Assembly (NCBI GenBank): GCA_964510495.1
Contig: CAZECR010000003.1
Location: forward strand, 1-64,000
Direction of reading: 5' to 3'
Length of the DNA stretch: 64,000 nt
Origin: CAZECR01 sp964510495
Lineage (GTDB): Bacteria; Patescibacteriota; Patescibacteriia; Magasanikbacterales; GWA2-37-8
Below the pieces are notes generated by a model, which did not search any database, was not told the DNA's origin, and saw nothing but the letters and a program-made list of their open reading frames with translations. Shown in pieces: positions 25,303 to 33,527 of this stretch (its first letter is position 1; each line of letters opens with the position of its first letter). Made by a program: the position numbers and the translations under genes.

Positions 25303-26526
25303 ATGCCCCAAGTTAAACCTGATATTGAAACTATTGCTAAAATTAAAGTAGTGGGCGTAGGCGGCTCCGGCGGCTCTGTTTTAACGCGCATGATGAATGG
25401 AAAAAATCGTGGCATTGATTTTATCGCGCTCAACACCGATGTGCAAGCCTTGCACCATAATCCTGCTCCGTACAAATTACATATTGGAAAAAGCGTGACT
25501 CGCGGTCTTGGTGCTGGTATGGATCCAGAAGTCGGCCGTAAAGCAGCGGAAGAATCAATCAACGAAATTCGCGACATGCTGAAAGATAGTGATATGGTTT
25601 TCATCACCTGTGGCCTCGGTGGGGGTACAGGAACAGGAGCAGCTCCAGTAGTAGCTGAAGTGGCCAAAGAGCTCGGCGCGCTTACCGTAGCAGTTGTTAC
25701 CAAACCATTTAATTTTGAAGGTCCACAGCGTAATGACATCGCTCAAAAAGGTTGGGAACAACTTTCTAAAAATGTTGACGCTATCATCACGATTCCTAAC
25801 GATCGTATTCTCCAAGTCATTGATAAAAAAACAACTCTCCTTGATGCTTTCAAAATTGCTGATGAAGTCTTGCAGCATGGGGTACAAGGAATTTCTGAAT
25901 TGATTACTGTTCCTGGCCTTATTAACGTCGATTTTGCGGATGTTAAAACCATTATGCGTGACACGGGGTCAGCCTTGATGGGTATCGGTACGGCAAGCGG
26001 TGAAAATCGCGCTATCGAAGCCGCCAAGCAAGCTATCTCGAGTCCACTACTCGAACTCTCGATTGATGGAGCACACGGCATCCTCTTCACCATTAGTGGC
26101 GGATCTGACCTGACTATGACTGAAGTGAGCGAGGCAGCTAAAATAATTACTAATTCGGCAGCAGACGATGCTAAAGTTATTTTTGGTGCTATTATTGATG
26201 AAACAATGTCAGGGGCAATGCGCGTTACGGTAGTCGCAACGGGTTTTGATGATCGTCGTCCTAATGCTATAATTAAAGAAGAAGAATCATCGAATTCACT
26301 TTTTGCCGGTGGCAAATATATTCCTAGCAATTTTTTGCGCAAGACGCAGCGTGAAAACGACGAGGAAGAAAAGAAATTTAAACAATTTACTCAAAAGCCA
26401 AATCCTATTTTCTCTCCACTTTCAAACTCGGGACCGCTTACTTCAAGTAAAGAAGAAAAAAATAAAGATTCCGAAGACGATAAGCTGGAAATCCCAGCCT
26501 TTATCAGAAAAAAAATGGGTGTGTAA
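25303..26526 (+). CDS. ftsZ: Cell division protein FtsZ
   Basis: The 407-residue tubulin-like GTPase builds the division ring. Seen: GVGGSGG nucleotide loop (about 18-24), tubulin signature GGGTGTGAA (about 106-114), T7 loop NVDFADVKTIM, and the C-terminal peptide IPAFIRKKMGV that binds FtsA. A charged, disordered linker of about 70 residues joins the core to this peptide. The ATG lacks an SD. It follows ftsA with its own promoter. Confidence 0.97.
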   Translation: MPQVKPDIETIAKIKVVGVGGSGGSVLTRMMNGKNRGIDFIALNTDVQALHHNPAPYKLHIGKSVTRGLGAGMDPEVGRKAAEESINEIRDMLKDSDMVFITCGLGGGTGTGAAPVVAEVAKELGALTVAVVTKPFNFEGPQRNDIAQKGWEQLSKNVDAIITIPNDRILQVIDKKTTLLDAFKIADEVLQHGVQGISELITVPGLINVDFADVKTIMRDTGSALMGIGTASGENRAIEAAKQAISSPLLELSIDGAHGILFTISGGSDLTMTEVSEAAKIITNSAADDAKVIFGAIIDETMSGAMRVTVVATGFDDRRPNAIIKEEESSNSLFAGGKYIPSNFLRKTQRENDEEEKKFKQFTQKPNPIFSPLSNSGPLTSSKEEKNKDSEDDKLEIPAFIRKKMGV

Positions 26527-26540
26527 AAATCTTTCTTGCC

Positions 26541-26562
26541 TTCCTGCCTGCGCGGGAATGAC
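26541..26562. repeat. Short GC-rich intergenic repeat-like element
   Basis: TTCCTGCCTGCGCGGGAATG is palindromic in part (TTCC..GGAA) and is unlike the AT-rich gap between ftsZ and nrdR. It resembles the short REP-like elements with CCTGCCT/GCGGGAATGAC often found between CPR genes; a related piece is at 43532. Assignment rests on resemblance only. Confidence 0.4.
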
Positions 26563-26583
26563 ACTATTAGTTTAGATGTACTT

Positions 26584-27051
26584 ATGCATTGTCCTGTCTG
26601 CAACAATAAGGAAACAAGTGTTGTGGACACTCGTCCCACTGAGGACGGTTTGTCGGTGCGTAGGCGGCGTGAGTGTGATCGTTGTCATTTTCGTTTTTCA
26701 ACGATTGAAGAGACGGAGCTGTTAGATATTATTGTGGTAAAAGAAGACGGTCGGCGAGAAAGTTACATGCGTGATAAAATGGAAAGCGGTATCTATAGGT
26801 CCCTTACCAAGCGTGCTTTTACTAAAGAGCATTTCCATCGCTTGATTCACTCGATTGAACGTGACATTCAGAAAAAGAAAAGTAGAGAAATAGCTAGTAA
26901 AGAAGTTGGTGAATTGGTGATGAAGCACCTGCGTACATTTGATATGGTAGCCTATATTCGTTTTGCCAGTGTCTATCGTGATTTTAAGGACGTGCAAACT
27001 TTCGAGCGTGAACTTAAAAAATTAGCTATTAAAAAACAAAAAGGTATCTAA
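26584..27051 (+). CDS. nrdR: Transcriptional repressor NrdR
   Basis: The 155-residue protein has an N-terminal zinc ribbon (Cys3, Cys6, Cys31, Cys34; MHCPVC and CDRCHFRFST) and an ATP-cone domain (about 49-139). NrdR senses dATP/ATP and represses ribonucleotide reductase genes. The start MHCPVC is the family's usual start, which fixes the ATG at 26584. No ribonucleotide reductase gene is in the window. Confidence 0.95.
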   Translation: MHCPVCNNKETSVVDTRPTEDGLSVRRRRECDRCHFRFSTIEETELLDIIVVKEDGRRESYMRDKMESGIYRSLTKRAFTKEHFHRLIHSIERDIQKKKSREIASKEVGELVMKHLRTFDMVAYIRFASVYRDFKDVQTFERELKKLAIKKQKGI

Positions 27052-27056
27052 GGTCT

Positions 27057-27482
27057 ATGTTTAAACACAAACAAGAACCCGCTGCGGCGGTAGAGCCTGT
27101 GGTAGAAAAAAAAGAGGTTGCGCCTCCTCTCGTGGCGGCTGATAAACCACTCAAGGATACAAGTCCGGCTGCGTTGCGTGAACTCCTTGAAAAAAATTTA
27201 AAATGGTCTCAAATTATCTACGAACAAAATCGGCGCATCAATAGCAAGCTCTTTTGGAGTACGCTTGGTAGCTGGTTTAAGATTATTATCTTTTTTGCTT
27301 TACTGGCCGGTTCGATAGTATTTCTTTCGCCTTTTTTTAGACCTTTTTTTAATTACTACAATTCTTTTGCACGTCAGGCAAAATTTGGTGAAATTAGTCC
27401 GACGAGTTCGCTTCAGAATGCACTTCAGTTTTTGCCGCTCGATGCTTCACAAAAGGAGCAGTTAAAGACCTTTTTAAAATAA
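27057..27482 (+). CDS. Small single-pass membrane protein, unknown
   Basis: The 141-residue protein has a charged, Pro/Ala/Glu-rich N-terminal half with a helix near residues 40-65 (SPAALRELLEKNLKWSQ), one strong membrane helix (about 76-95) and a C-terminal part of about 45 residues. I recognise no family. It lies 5 bases after nrdR and 3 bases before pyk, so all three are likely on one transcript. Confidence 0.65.
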   Translation: MFKHKQEPAAAVEPVVEKKEVAPPLVAADKPLKDTSPAALRELLEKNLKWSQIIYEQNRRINSKLFWSTLGSWFKIIIFFALLAGSIVFLSPFFRPFFNYYNSFARQAKFGEISPTSSLQNALQFLPLDASQKEQLKTFLK

Positions 27483-27485
27483 GCT

Positions 27486-28898
27486 ATGTTAAAACGTACC
27501 AAAATCGGAGCAACGATTGGCCCGGCATGTAGTGATGAAGTAACAATTGAAAAAATGGTTGTAGCCGGCATGGATTTTGCCCGGCTTAATTTTTCTCACG
27601 GTACTCATGAAGATCATGCCAAGTTAATTGCAGCGATTCGTGCAGTTGAGCAAAAAACTGGTAAACCCATTGCTATCATGCAGGATTTGCAGGGGCCAAA
27701 AATGCGTTTAGGCTCGCTTCCCGAAAAGGGTGTTCTTCTGCAAGAAGGTGAGACAGTTGTTTTTGATACGACCGCTACTGAATATCATGATCAAATTGTT
27801 CCAATTACCTTTCCAGAGCTTGGAAAACATTTGATTGTAGGTCAGCATATACTTATTGATGATGGTCGCGTAGAAGTTGTTATTACGGTACTTGATGGCG
27901 CACGTATTGAAGCGAGTGTGCTACAAGCGGGCATGCTTCAGTCCCACAAAGGCCTTAATTTTCCTGATAGCATACTTACGGCCATACCAGCGCTTAGTGA
28001 GAAAGATATTCTTGATGTTGCTTTTGGCGTCGCGATGGGGGTTGATTGTATTTCGTTGTCTTTTGTCAAAACAGCGGCCGATATTGAACAGCTACGTCAG
28101 GTTATTATCAAGGCACAAAATGATCAGGATTTGCAACCGGAAGTACCTATTACAATTATTGGCAAAATTGAACGCCCTGAAGCAGTTAATAATTTGGCTG
28201 AAATTATTGAAGTAGTAGACGGGATTATGGTTGCGCGCGGTGACTTGGGGCTTGAAATGCCAGGAGCAATGCTTGCCATTACACAAAAGAATATTGTGCG
28301 TACCGTACGCTTGGCAGGTAAGCCAGTAATGATTGCGACACAGCTGCTTGACTCAATGCAGCATAGTCGTCGCCCCACTCGAGCGGAATATACTGATGTA
28401 GCCAACAGCGTTATCGATCATGCTGATAGCCTCTTGTTAACCAACGAAACAGCGGCTGGAGAATTTCCTGTGGAAACGGTCAAAACCATGGCTGACATTA
28501 TTGTCGCGACCGAACAATCTTCGTATGATGATGCTCTGCGCTCTACGCAAACAACCAGTACGCTGGAGCCGGTCTTGGCTCGCCTCGTACAGCTCGTTAC
28601 CAGTACCGAGCGCGTTCGGGCAATTGCGGTTGAGGCTGCTGCAATGCCGCTAGTGCCACGCGTAAGCAAATTACGTTTGGAGCTTCCGATCGCCGCTGCA
28701 GTGCCCACGCTAAAAGTGGCGCGTAGTTTAATTTGGTATTGGGGAGTAACACCGAGTATCTTGGTTAAAAAAACACTTACTACCGAACTGCAAGAACACA
28801 TGGCTAAAATTTTAGGACTCACTGCTGAAGAAAATGCAATAGTAGCTATAGTTCCTAGCGCTATAGAAATGCCGTACACAATTACCACGAATTCATAA
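27486..28898 (+). CDS. pyk: Pyruvate kinase
   Basis: The 470-residue enzyme makes pyruvate and ATP from phosphoenolpyruvate and ADP, the last step of glycolysis. Seen: KIGATIGPACS, MDFARLNFSHGTHEDH, MQDLQGPKMRLG, and the active-site block TIIGKIERPEAV ... IMVARGDLGLEM, then PTRAEYTDVANSV. The usual SGETA is TNETA here, which is tolerable. It includes a C-terminal allosteric domain. A strong bidirectional terminator follows. Confidence 0.96.
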   Translation: MLKRTKIGATIGPACSDEVTIEKMVVAGMDFARLNFSHGTHEDHAKLIAAIRAVEQKTGKPIAIMQDLQGPKMRLGSLPEKGVLLQEGETVVFDTTATEYHDQIVPITFPELGKHLIVGQHILIDDGRVEVVITVLDGARIEASVLQAGMLQSHKGLNFPDSILTAIPALSEKDILDVAFGVAMGVDCISLSFVKTAADIEQLRQVIIKAQNDQDLQPEVPITIIGKIERPEAVNNLAEIIEVVDGIMVARGDLGLEMPGAMLAITQKNIVRTVRLAGKPVMIATQLLDSMQHSRRPTRAEYTDVANSVIDHADSLLLTNETAAGEFPVETVKTMADIIVATEQSSYDDALRSTQTTSTLEPVLARLVQLVTSTERVRAIAVEAAAMPLVPRVSKLRLELPIAAAVPTLKVARSLIWYWGVTPSILVKKTLTTELQEHMAKILGLTAEENAIVAIVPSAIEMPYTITTNS

Positions 28899-28913
28899 AA
28901 AATAGTATATACA

Positions 28914-28945
28914 AAAATAGCCGCGATACGCATCGCGGCTATTTT
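28914..28945. terminator. Bidirectional terminator between pyk and glyA
   Basis: A perfect 14-bp stem AAAATAGCCGCGAT/ATCGCGGCTATTTT with a 4-base loop separates the convergent pyk (+) and glyA (-) genes and suits both. Confidence 0.9.
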
Positions 28946-28957
28946 ATATGTTTTCTT

Positions 28958-30193
28958 TTAAGTTGGCAGCGGAAACTGGGCGGCCAATGTTTTAACTTCC
29001 GCACGGATCTCTGCTAATTTTGCATCGTTGGTGAAGTTCTGAATTGCTACATCGATCCAAGCGGCAACTTTACGCATTTCATCTTCCTTCATGCCGCGGG
29101 TTGTTAAAGCTGGGGTGCCGAGGCGAATACCAGAAGGATCAAAAGGTGAACGAGTGTCATCGGGAATCATATTTTTATTGAGCGTAATACCAGCTTTATC
29201 AAGAGCGATTTGGGCCTCTTTGCCTGACAAGCCTTTAGGAGTCACGTCAATTAAGAGAAGGTGGTTATCGGTCCCACCAAAACAAATTTTGTAATCCATT
29301 TTTTTAAACTCTTGTTCTAACACTTTAGCATTCTTTTTAATTTGCGCTGCGTATACTTTAAATTCAGGCATGAGTGCTTCTTTAAAAGCAACAGCTTTAG
29401 CGGCAATATTGTTTTCATGCGGTCCGCCTTGTAGCCCAGGAAAAACTGATTTATCGATCGCTGCTGCAAATTTTTCTTTACACATAATCATGCCGCCACG
29501 AGGTCCACGAAGTGTCTTGTGGGTTGTCGTGGTCACAACATCAAATAACGGAACAGGATTATTCATCGCGCCTCCAGCAATGAGGCCTGCAATATGAGCA
29601 ATGTCTGCCATAGTAATTGCACCCACTTCGTCAGCAATCTTTTTAATATTTTCGTAATCAATTTCGCGTGAATAGGCCGAGTAGCCCACCAAGATAATTT
29701 TTGGTTTATGTTCAAGAGCCATGGAACGCAAGTTATCAAGATCGATGCGTCCGTCAGGCGTGGTTTTATAGCGGATAAAATTAAAAACGTGGGCCATGGC
29801 GGTTACGGGGTGGCCGTGGGTAAGGTGGCCGCCATGTGAGAGGTCCATGCCAAGCACTGTGTCTCCAGGTTTGAGAAGGGCAAAATAGACCGCAATATTA
29901 GCCGGTGCGCCCGAAAGCGGTTGTACGTTTACATGTTCAGCACCAAAAAGTTGTTTAGCGCGTTCGATGGCGAGGCTTTCCACTACATCAATGTACTCGC
30001 AGCCACCGTAGTAGCGTTTACCAATGTACCCTTCGGAATATTTATTCGTCAGAATAGAGCCAAGGGCTTCGAGCACAGCTGCAGAAACAAAGTTTTCAGA
30101 AGGAATAAGTTCAAGTCCTTCGGACTCACGGCGATGCTCGTTTTCAATAGCTTCGTAAATATCGTGGTCAAAATCTTGTAAAGAAGGAGTCAT
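28958..30193 (-). CDS. glyA: Serine hydroxymethyltransferase
   Basis: The 411-residue PLP enzyme interconverts serine and glycine and loads one-carbon units on tetrahydrofolate. Seen: GLELIPSENFVS near the N-terminus, KYSEGYIGKRYYGG, and the PLP lysine Lys226 in TTTTHKTLRGPRGG. Length is standard. The ATG has no SD. A Nudix gene lies 68 bases upstream on the same strand and may share its transcript. Confidence 0.97.
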   Translation of the reverse strand: MTPSLQDFDHDIYEAIENEHRRESEGLELIPSENFVSAAVLEALGSILTNKYSEGYIGKRYYGGCEYIDVVESLAIERAKQLFGAEHVNVQPLSGAPANIAVYFALLKPGDTVLGMDLSHGGHLTHGHPVTAMAHVFNFIRYKTTPDGRIDLDNLRSMALEHKPKIILVGYSAYSREIDYENIKKIADEVGAITMADIAHIAGLIAGGAMNNPVPLFDVVTTTTHKTLRGPRGGMIMCKEKFAAAIDKSVFPGLQGGPHENNIAAKAVAFKEALMPEFKVYAAQIKKNAKVLEQEFKKMDYKICFGGTDNHLLLIDVTPKGLSGKEAQIALDKAGITLNKNMIPDDTRSPFDPSGIRLGTPALTTRGMKEDEMRKVAAWIDVAIQNFTNDAKLAEIRAEVKTLAAQFPLPT

Positions 30194-30261
30194 AGGAATT
30201 TTAGAAAATTAAAAAACAAGCTTATTGCCTCCTTGTTACTTAAATTCTAAAGATTCGTAAA

Positions 30262-30660
30262 TCATAGCTGTTCTAAATAGTCGTTAATTATTGTGTATAC
30301 ATTTGGAGCGCAGTCCGGTGGGAGATTGCGAATATCATGCCAATCCCAGGCAGCAGTCTCGGGTCCGGGAGTAACTTCTCCTATTCGAGTACCGAGAAAA
30401 TGGATGAGCACTACAACACGATCTTTTTGTTGTAGCAAGATAGGACGAAGTGGTTTAACGATTTTTACATCAATACCAAGTTCTTCGCGGACTTCGCGCA
30501 TACATGCTTCTTCAAGCGAGATATCAAATCGCTCAACCTCACCCCCAGGAAACATCCACAGACTCAGGCCCTCTGGTTTGTATTCTTTGTTTAATAAAAC
30601 TTTGTCATTTTCAATAATGACAGGGCCGGAAGCAATAATTGATTCAGGAGGAAGTTGCAT
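30262..30660 (-). CDS. Nudix hydrolase
   Basis: The 132-residue protein has a Nudix box, GGEVERFDISLEEACMREVR followed by EELGI, with one extra residue and Asp in place of the first box Glu compared with the consensus. The REVREELG core that holds the metal is intact. Family members hydrolyse nucleoside diphosphates linked to another moiety; the substrate cannot be named. There is no signal peptide. It sits upstream of glyA on the same strand and has its own promoter. Confidence 0.85.
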   Translation of the reverse strand: MQLPPESIIASGPVIIENDKVLLNKEYKPEGLSLWMFPGGEVERFDISLEEACMREVREELGIDVKIVKPLRPILLQQKDRVVVLIHFLGTRIGEVTPGPETAAWDWHDIRNLPPDCAPNVYTIINDYLEQL

Positions 30661-30684
30661 GGCTTTGGGTTAAAATGCTCTAGT

Positions 30685-30713
30685 AAAGTATCATTTCTGC
30701 CTCAGAATGGCAA
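30685..30713 (-). promoter_or_regulatory. Promoter of the Nudix gene
   Basis: On the minus strand TTGCCA, 17-base spacer, TACTTT, about 25 bases before the ATG. Confidence 0.5.
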
Positions 30714-30726
30714 TGTTATCATGAAC

Positions 30727-30780
30727 AAAAAAGAACTCTTTTAAAAAAGTTCTTTTTTGTACGGCCGAGAGGTCGGCCGT
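30727..30780 (-). terminator. Tandem terminator hairpins after orphan C
   Basis: Reading on the minus strand, a GC-rich hairpin ACGGCCGA/TCGGCCGT (30761-30780) is followed by an 11-bp stem AAAAAAGAACT/AGTTCTTTTTT (30727-30758). The second is flanked by A and T runs and works in both directions. Confidence 0.75.
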
Positions 30781-30786
30781 GATTGG

Positions 30787-31158
30787 TTAGAAGAGAAAGA
30801 GCATGGCCTGTCTGAGGCTCGTAAACAAGTCGTCTTCCGTCTTCGGAAAGCGCTCGCCGGCCAAGATGCCTTTGATGTTGTTGTACTGGCGAGCGAGGTA
30901 TTCACTGTCCCGCTGCCTGAAAGCGCCCTCACACCAGATCAGGAGGGGTTTCTTGAGGTGTGCTGTAGTCCGCAGCAATGCTGCTGTCTCGTCGAAGTTC
31001 CTGGTTATAAGAACGATGAGGTTGATCGGACTCATGAGCGCACCGGGCGCCGCGCTCTCTGTAGTGACCGTGTGGTAACCTTTCTGGCGAAGCTGGGCTG
31101 CAAATCCTTCGCGTCGCTCTGTCTGCTCTTTTGAGCTGATCAGGAGTATGTTTGACAT
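30787..31158 (-). CDS. Small GC-rich orphan C, possible receiver-like fold
   Basis: The 123-residue protein starts MSNILLISSKEQTERREGF, then alternates predicted strands and helices (NLIVLITRNF, KPLLIWCEG), like a CheY/Rossmann-type alpha-beta fold, but the phospho-accepting Asp of receivers is not apparent. Function unknown. The ATG at 31158 is chosen for the GAGGTG Shine-Dalgarno ahead of it; an ATG three codons upstream would overlap that site. GC content and SD differ from flanking host genes. It is divergent from lipoprotein-like orphan D, with back-to-back promoters, the same layout as the pair at 1886/2998. Confidence 0.65.
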   Translation of the reverse strand: MSNILLISSKEQTERREGFAAQLRQKGYHTVTTESAAPGALMSPINLIVLITRNFDETAALLRTTAHLKKPLLIWCEGAFRQRDSEYLARQYNNIKGILAGERFPKTEDDLFTSLRQAMLFLF

Positions 31159-31179
31159 GGTGGGCACCTCGTGGCGATT

Positions 31180-31209
31180 AGTTTAGTGGGTGAGTTGGTA
31201 GGTTGTCAA
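31180..31209 (-). promoter_or_regulatory. Promoter of orphan C
   Basis: On the minus strand TTGACA, 18-base spacer, TAAACT. The -35 lies 10 bases from the -35 of the divergent promoter at 31220. Confidence 0.65.
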
Positions 31210-31219
31210 ATGGATCATA

Positions 31220-31248
31220 TTGACAAAAGTCAATTTTTATGATAGAAT
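31220..31248 (+). promoter_or_regulatory. Promoter of orphan D
   Basis: TTGACA, 17-base spacer, TAGAAT; the ATG is about 80 bases downstream. Confidence 0.7.
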
Positions 31249-31327
31249 CCTTTATTCTTCATGCATACGCACGAGGAGAATAGATAAGAATTCAGTGCAC
31301 GTTTTGGCCTCAAAAAAGGAGCTGTAC

Positions 31328-31726
31328 ATGAAGAGGTATTGGTTCTGTAGCGCACTGCTAACGACAGTGCTTGGCTGTGGCGCCTGCAACGAGGCGGATT
31401 TCCCGGCGACCGACGAGCCACCCCCGTCCGCGCTGCCTGACCCTGGCGACCCCGGTTCCTGCGCCAGCGAGCAGACGCGCCTCGGCTGGGTGGACGGGTG
31501 GCGCTTCTGCTATCCTGAGTCCTCACCAGATCTGGTGGCCAGCTATCACTTCGTGATGAACCCTTACTACACCCGCAATGGGTGCAGCATCGCGAACGAT
31601 GTGGGGCCTGCGACGCTTGCCTTCATGTCGAAGGCGACGACCAACAGCCAGGCCGGCGACTGGAACTTCGAGTCCTACTGGATGGGGCTCGTGACCAAGA
31701 TGATCTGCCACAACCCAAAGCGCTAG
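31328..31726 (+). CDS. Small secreted, Cys-rich lipoprotein-like protein (GC-rich orphan D)
   Basis: The 132-residue protein starts MKRYWFCSALLTTVLGCGAC: a positively charged start, a hydrophobic core and a VLGC box that could be a lipoprotein cleavage site. A Pro/Asp-rich spacer (about 25-42) is followed by a compact domain with paired cysteines and many aromatics (GWVDGWRFCYP, NPYYTRNGC). It is probably exported. I recognise no family. The ATG follows AAAGGAG at good spacing. The gene is markedly GC-rich and is divergent from orphan C. Confidence 0.7.
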   Translation: MKRYWFCSALLTTVLGCGACNEADFPATDEPPPSALPDPGDPGSCASEQTRLGWVDGWRFCYPESSPDLVASYHFVMNPYYTRNGCSIANDVGPATLAFMSKATTNSQAGDWNFESYWMGLVTKMICHNPKR

Positions 31727-31737
31727 GCGCTTCCCAA

Positions 31738-31798
31738 GGAGACAACCGACACTGCTCTTCTGCCCCAGGAAGGCAAGGTGTGTGACGCGTCTGTCTCC
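31738..31798 (+). other. Loose inverted repeat after orphan D
   Basis: GGAGACA (31738-31744) and TGTCTCC (31792-31798) can pair around a 47-base loop that holds a smaller CTTC/GAAG stem, ahead of TTTCTACTTT. A weak 3' structure only. Confidence 0.3.
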
Positions 31799-31850
31799 GT
31801 TTCTACTTTGGTAGCAATGATTGTTAGAAGAGTAGAGAAGGCTTTAAAAT

Positions 31851-31876
31851 AAAAATAGTCCCTAGAGACTATTTTT
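31851..31876. terminator. Bidirectional terminator between orphan D and elp3
   Basis: AAAAATAGTC and GACTATTTTT form a perfect 10-bp stem with a 6-base loop. The elp3 stop codon lies in the loop, so the last elp3 codons overlap the 3' arm. Confidence 0.75.
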
Positions 31877-33517
31877 ATTTTTTAGATTTTTTACCATATA
31901 CGTATTCTCCAGCTCATATCCCCACTTACGATAGTAGTCACGAACACCAACTCCAGAAATAACAGCGAGTTTATCAACGCTGTGCTCGGTGACAATTGCT
32001 TCCGCTTTTTCCAATAATTTTTTACCAAGTCCTTTATGTTGACTTTGGTTGTCGTCTTTGACGCCAATGTTCAATAATTTTCCGTAGGTGTGGAGTTCGC
32101 GAATATATGCGGGGTAGCGAATCGCTTCTTTCGGCAATTCACTCGACGCAAAATCAACAATACGCAAACGACAAAAGGCAAATACTACCGTACGATCTTT
32201 ATCTTCAAAGCTCAGGAAATATTCGGTGCCACCGTGCGTGTCGTACTCGTCAACAAATAAATGCGGCGTCAGATCAGAAATTTTATTCAGATCCACGTGA
32301 CCCACTTCGCGGCAACGTAAACAGCGGCACGGCGTGCCTAATTTTTTTAAGCGCAGTTGTACCACTTGGCGAAGGTTGGTGACAGTATTTCCCTCTTCAA
32401 TATATTGACCCGGGATATCACGAATAAGACGCGAAATACGGGCATAATAGGGGATAGTTGGTTTAAATTTCACCAAAATATCGATCAGGTCTTCTACGGA
32501 GTACGCGGTATATTTTCCTTGCAAAAACCATTCGTAGAGTTCAGAATTTTTGACAACGGTACATGGATAAATTTTGATCATGTCGGGTTTATATCCAGGG
32601 TCAGAAAAAATAGTCTGCATCATTTTTAAATCCGCTTCCGGGGTTGCGCCAGGTAGTTGTGGCATCAGATGTGCATCAACTTTGAATCCGTAGTTGCGGA
32701 GGAGTTCCATGGAACGCATTGCTTCTTTGCTCCCGTGACCGCGTTTTGTCAGTTCTAAAATAGCATCATCAGTATGCTGAATGCCAAGTTCAATACGCGT
32801 ACAGCCCATTTCACGCATCTGCCAAATGGTGTGGTAGTTAATACAGTCTGGACGTGTTTCGAGTGTAAGGCCAATAATGCGATGTTTAGCGGTCTCGTTA
32901 ATGGTTTGCTGTTTCGCAAGTTCAGCTTTAATTTCTACAAGGGGGGAGTCTTCGGTGAGTGTTGAAATAGTTACTCCTTCTTGGCCGAGTGTATTACATG
33001 CTTCAAAAGATTTCAAAATAAACCAATATTGATATTGGAGGGTATACGAATTCCAAGTTCCGCCTTTGACAATAAATTCAATCTTGTCTGCGGGGTGTCC
33101 GTTATTTTGGAGGGCTTCAATGCGGCGGGCCATTTGTTCGTAAGGATTAAACTCGAGCATGAGGGCGCGCATGGCGGCTGGTTCTTCGGACAAGTAGCTC
33201 TTGGGCATCCGTTCGTCAAAGGGGCAGTACACGCATTGACCAGGGCAAGGATACGGTTTAATGAGTGACGTGATCACCGCCACCCCTGAGAGGCTTCGTA
33301 CGGCCCGGCGCATGAGCATACGCTCCAAATGTTCGCTGGGTAAAATCTTGTTATTTTTGACTAAATCATGATATGCTACCAGCAGTTCTGTCTTGTCCGG
33401 GAGGTTCGTTTCTGGTTTTTCACCGGCCATTAAGCTGCGTTTAAGGACGTTAAAACCTTCCTCCGTTGTGGGAAGTTTTTCTAGAGCAGCAAGAATTATT
33501 TTTTCAGTTAATGACAC
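31862..33517 (-). CDS. elp3: Elp3-type radical SAM/GNAT tRNA-uridine modifying enzyme
   Basis: The 551-residue protein has a radical SAM core with CxxxCxxC (Cys91, Cys95, Cys98 in CPGQCVYC), a zinc-type CRCLRC site near residue 400, and a C-terminal GNAT acetyltransferase domain with the acetyl-CoA loop QHKGLGKKL. Elp3 makes 5-carboxymethyluridine at wobble U34 of tRNAs from acetyl-CoA. Bacterial and archaeal forms work without the other Elongator subunits. I chose the GTG at 33517 because an ATG upstream would overlap the start of the divergent methyltransferase. Only 10 bases separate the two genes. Confidence 0.92.
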   Translation of the reverse strand: MSLTEKIILAALEKLPTTEEGFNVLKRSLMAGEKPETNLPDKTELLVAYHDLVKNNKILPSEHLERMLMRRAVRSLSGVAVITSLIKPYPCPGQCVYCPFDERMPKSYLSEEPAAMRALMLEFNPYEQMARRIEALQNNGHPADKIEFIVKGGTWNSYTLQYQYWFILKSFEACNTLGQEGVTISTLTEDSPLVEIKAELAKQQTINETAKHRIIGLTLETRPDCINYHTIWQMREMGCTRIELGIQHTDDAILELTKRGHGSKEAMRSMELLRNYGFKVDAHLMPQLPGATPEADLKMMQTIFSDPGYKPDMIKIYPCTVVKNSELYEWFLQGKYTAYSVEDLIDILVKFKPTIPYYARISRLIRDIPGQYIEEGNTVTNLRQVVQLRLKKLGTPCRCLRCREVGHVDLNKISDLTPHLFVDEYDTHGGTEYFLSFEDKDRTVVFAFCRLRIVDFASSELPKEAIRYPAYIRELHTYGKLLNIGVKDDNQSQHKGLGKKLLEKAEAIVTEHSVDKLAVISGVGVRDYYRKWGYELENTYMVKNLKNKNSL

Positions 33518-33527
33518 AATAGAAGCT

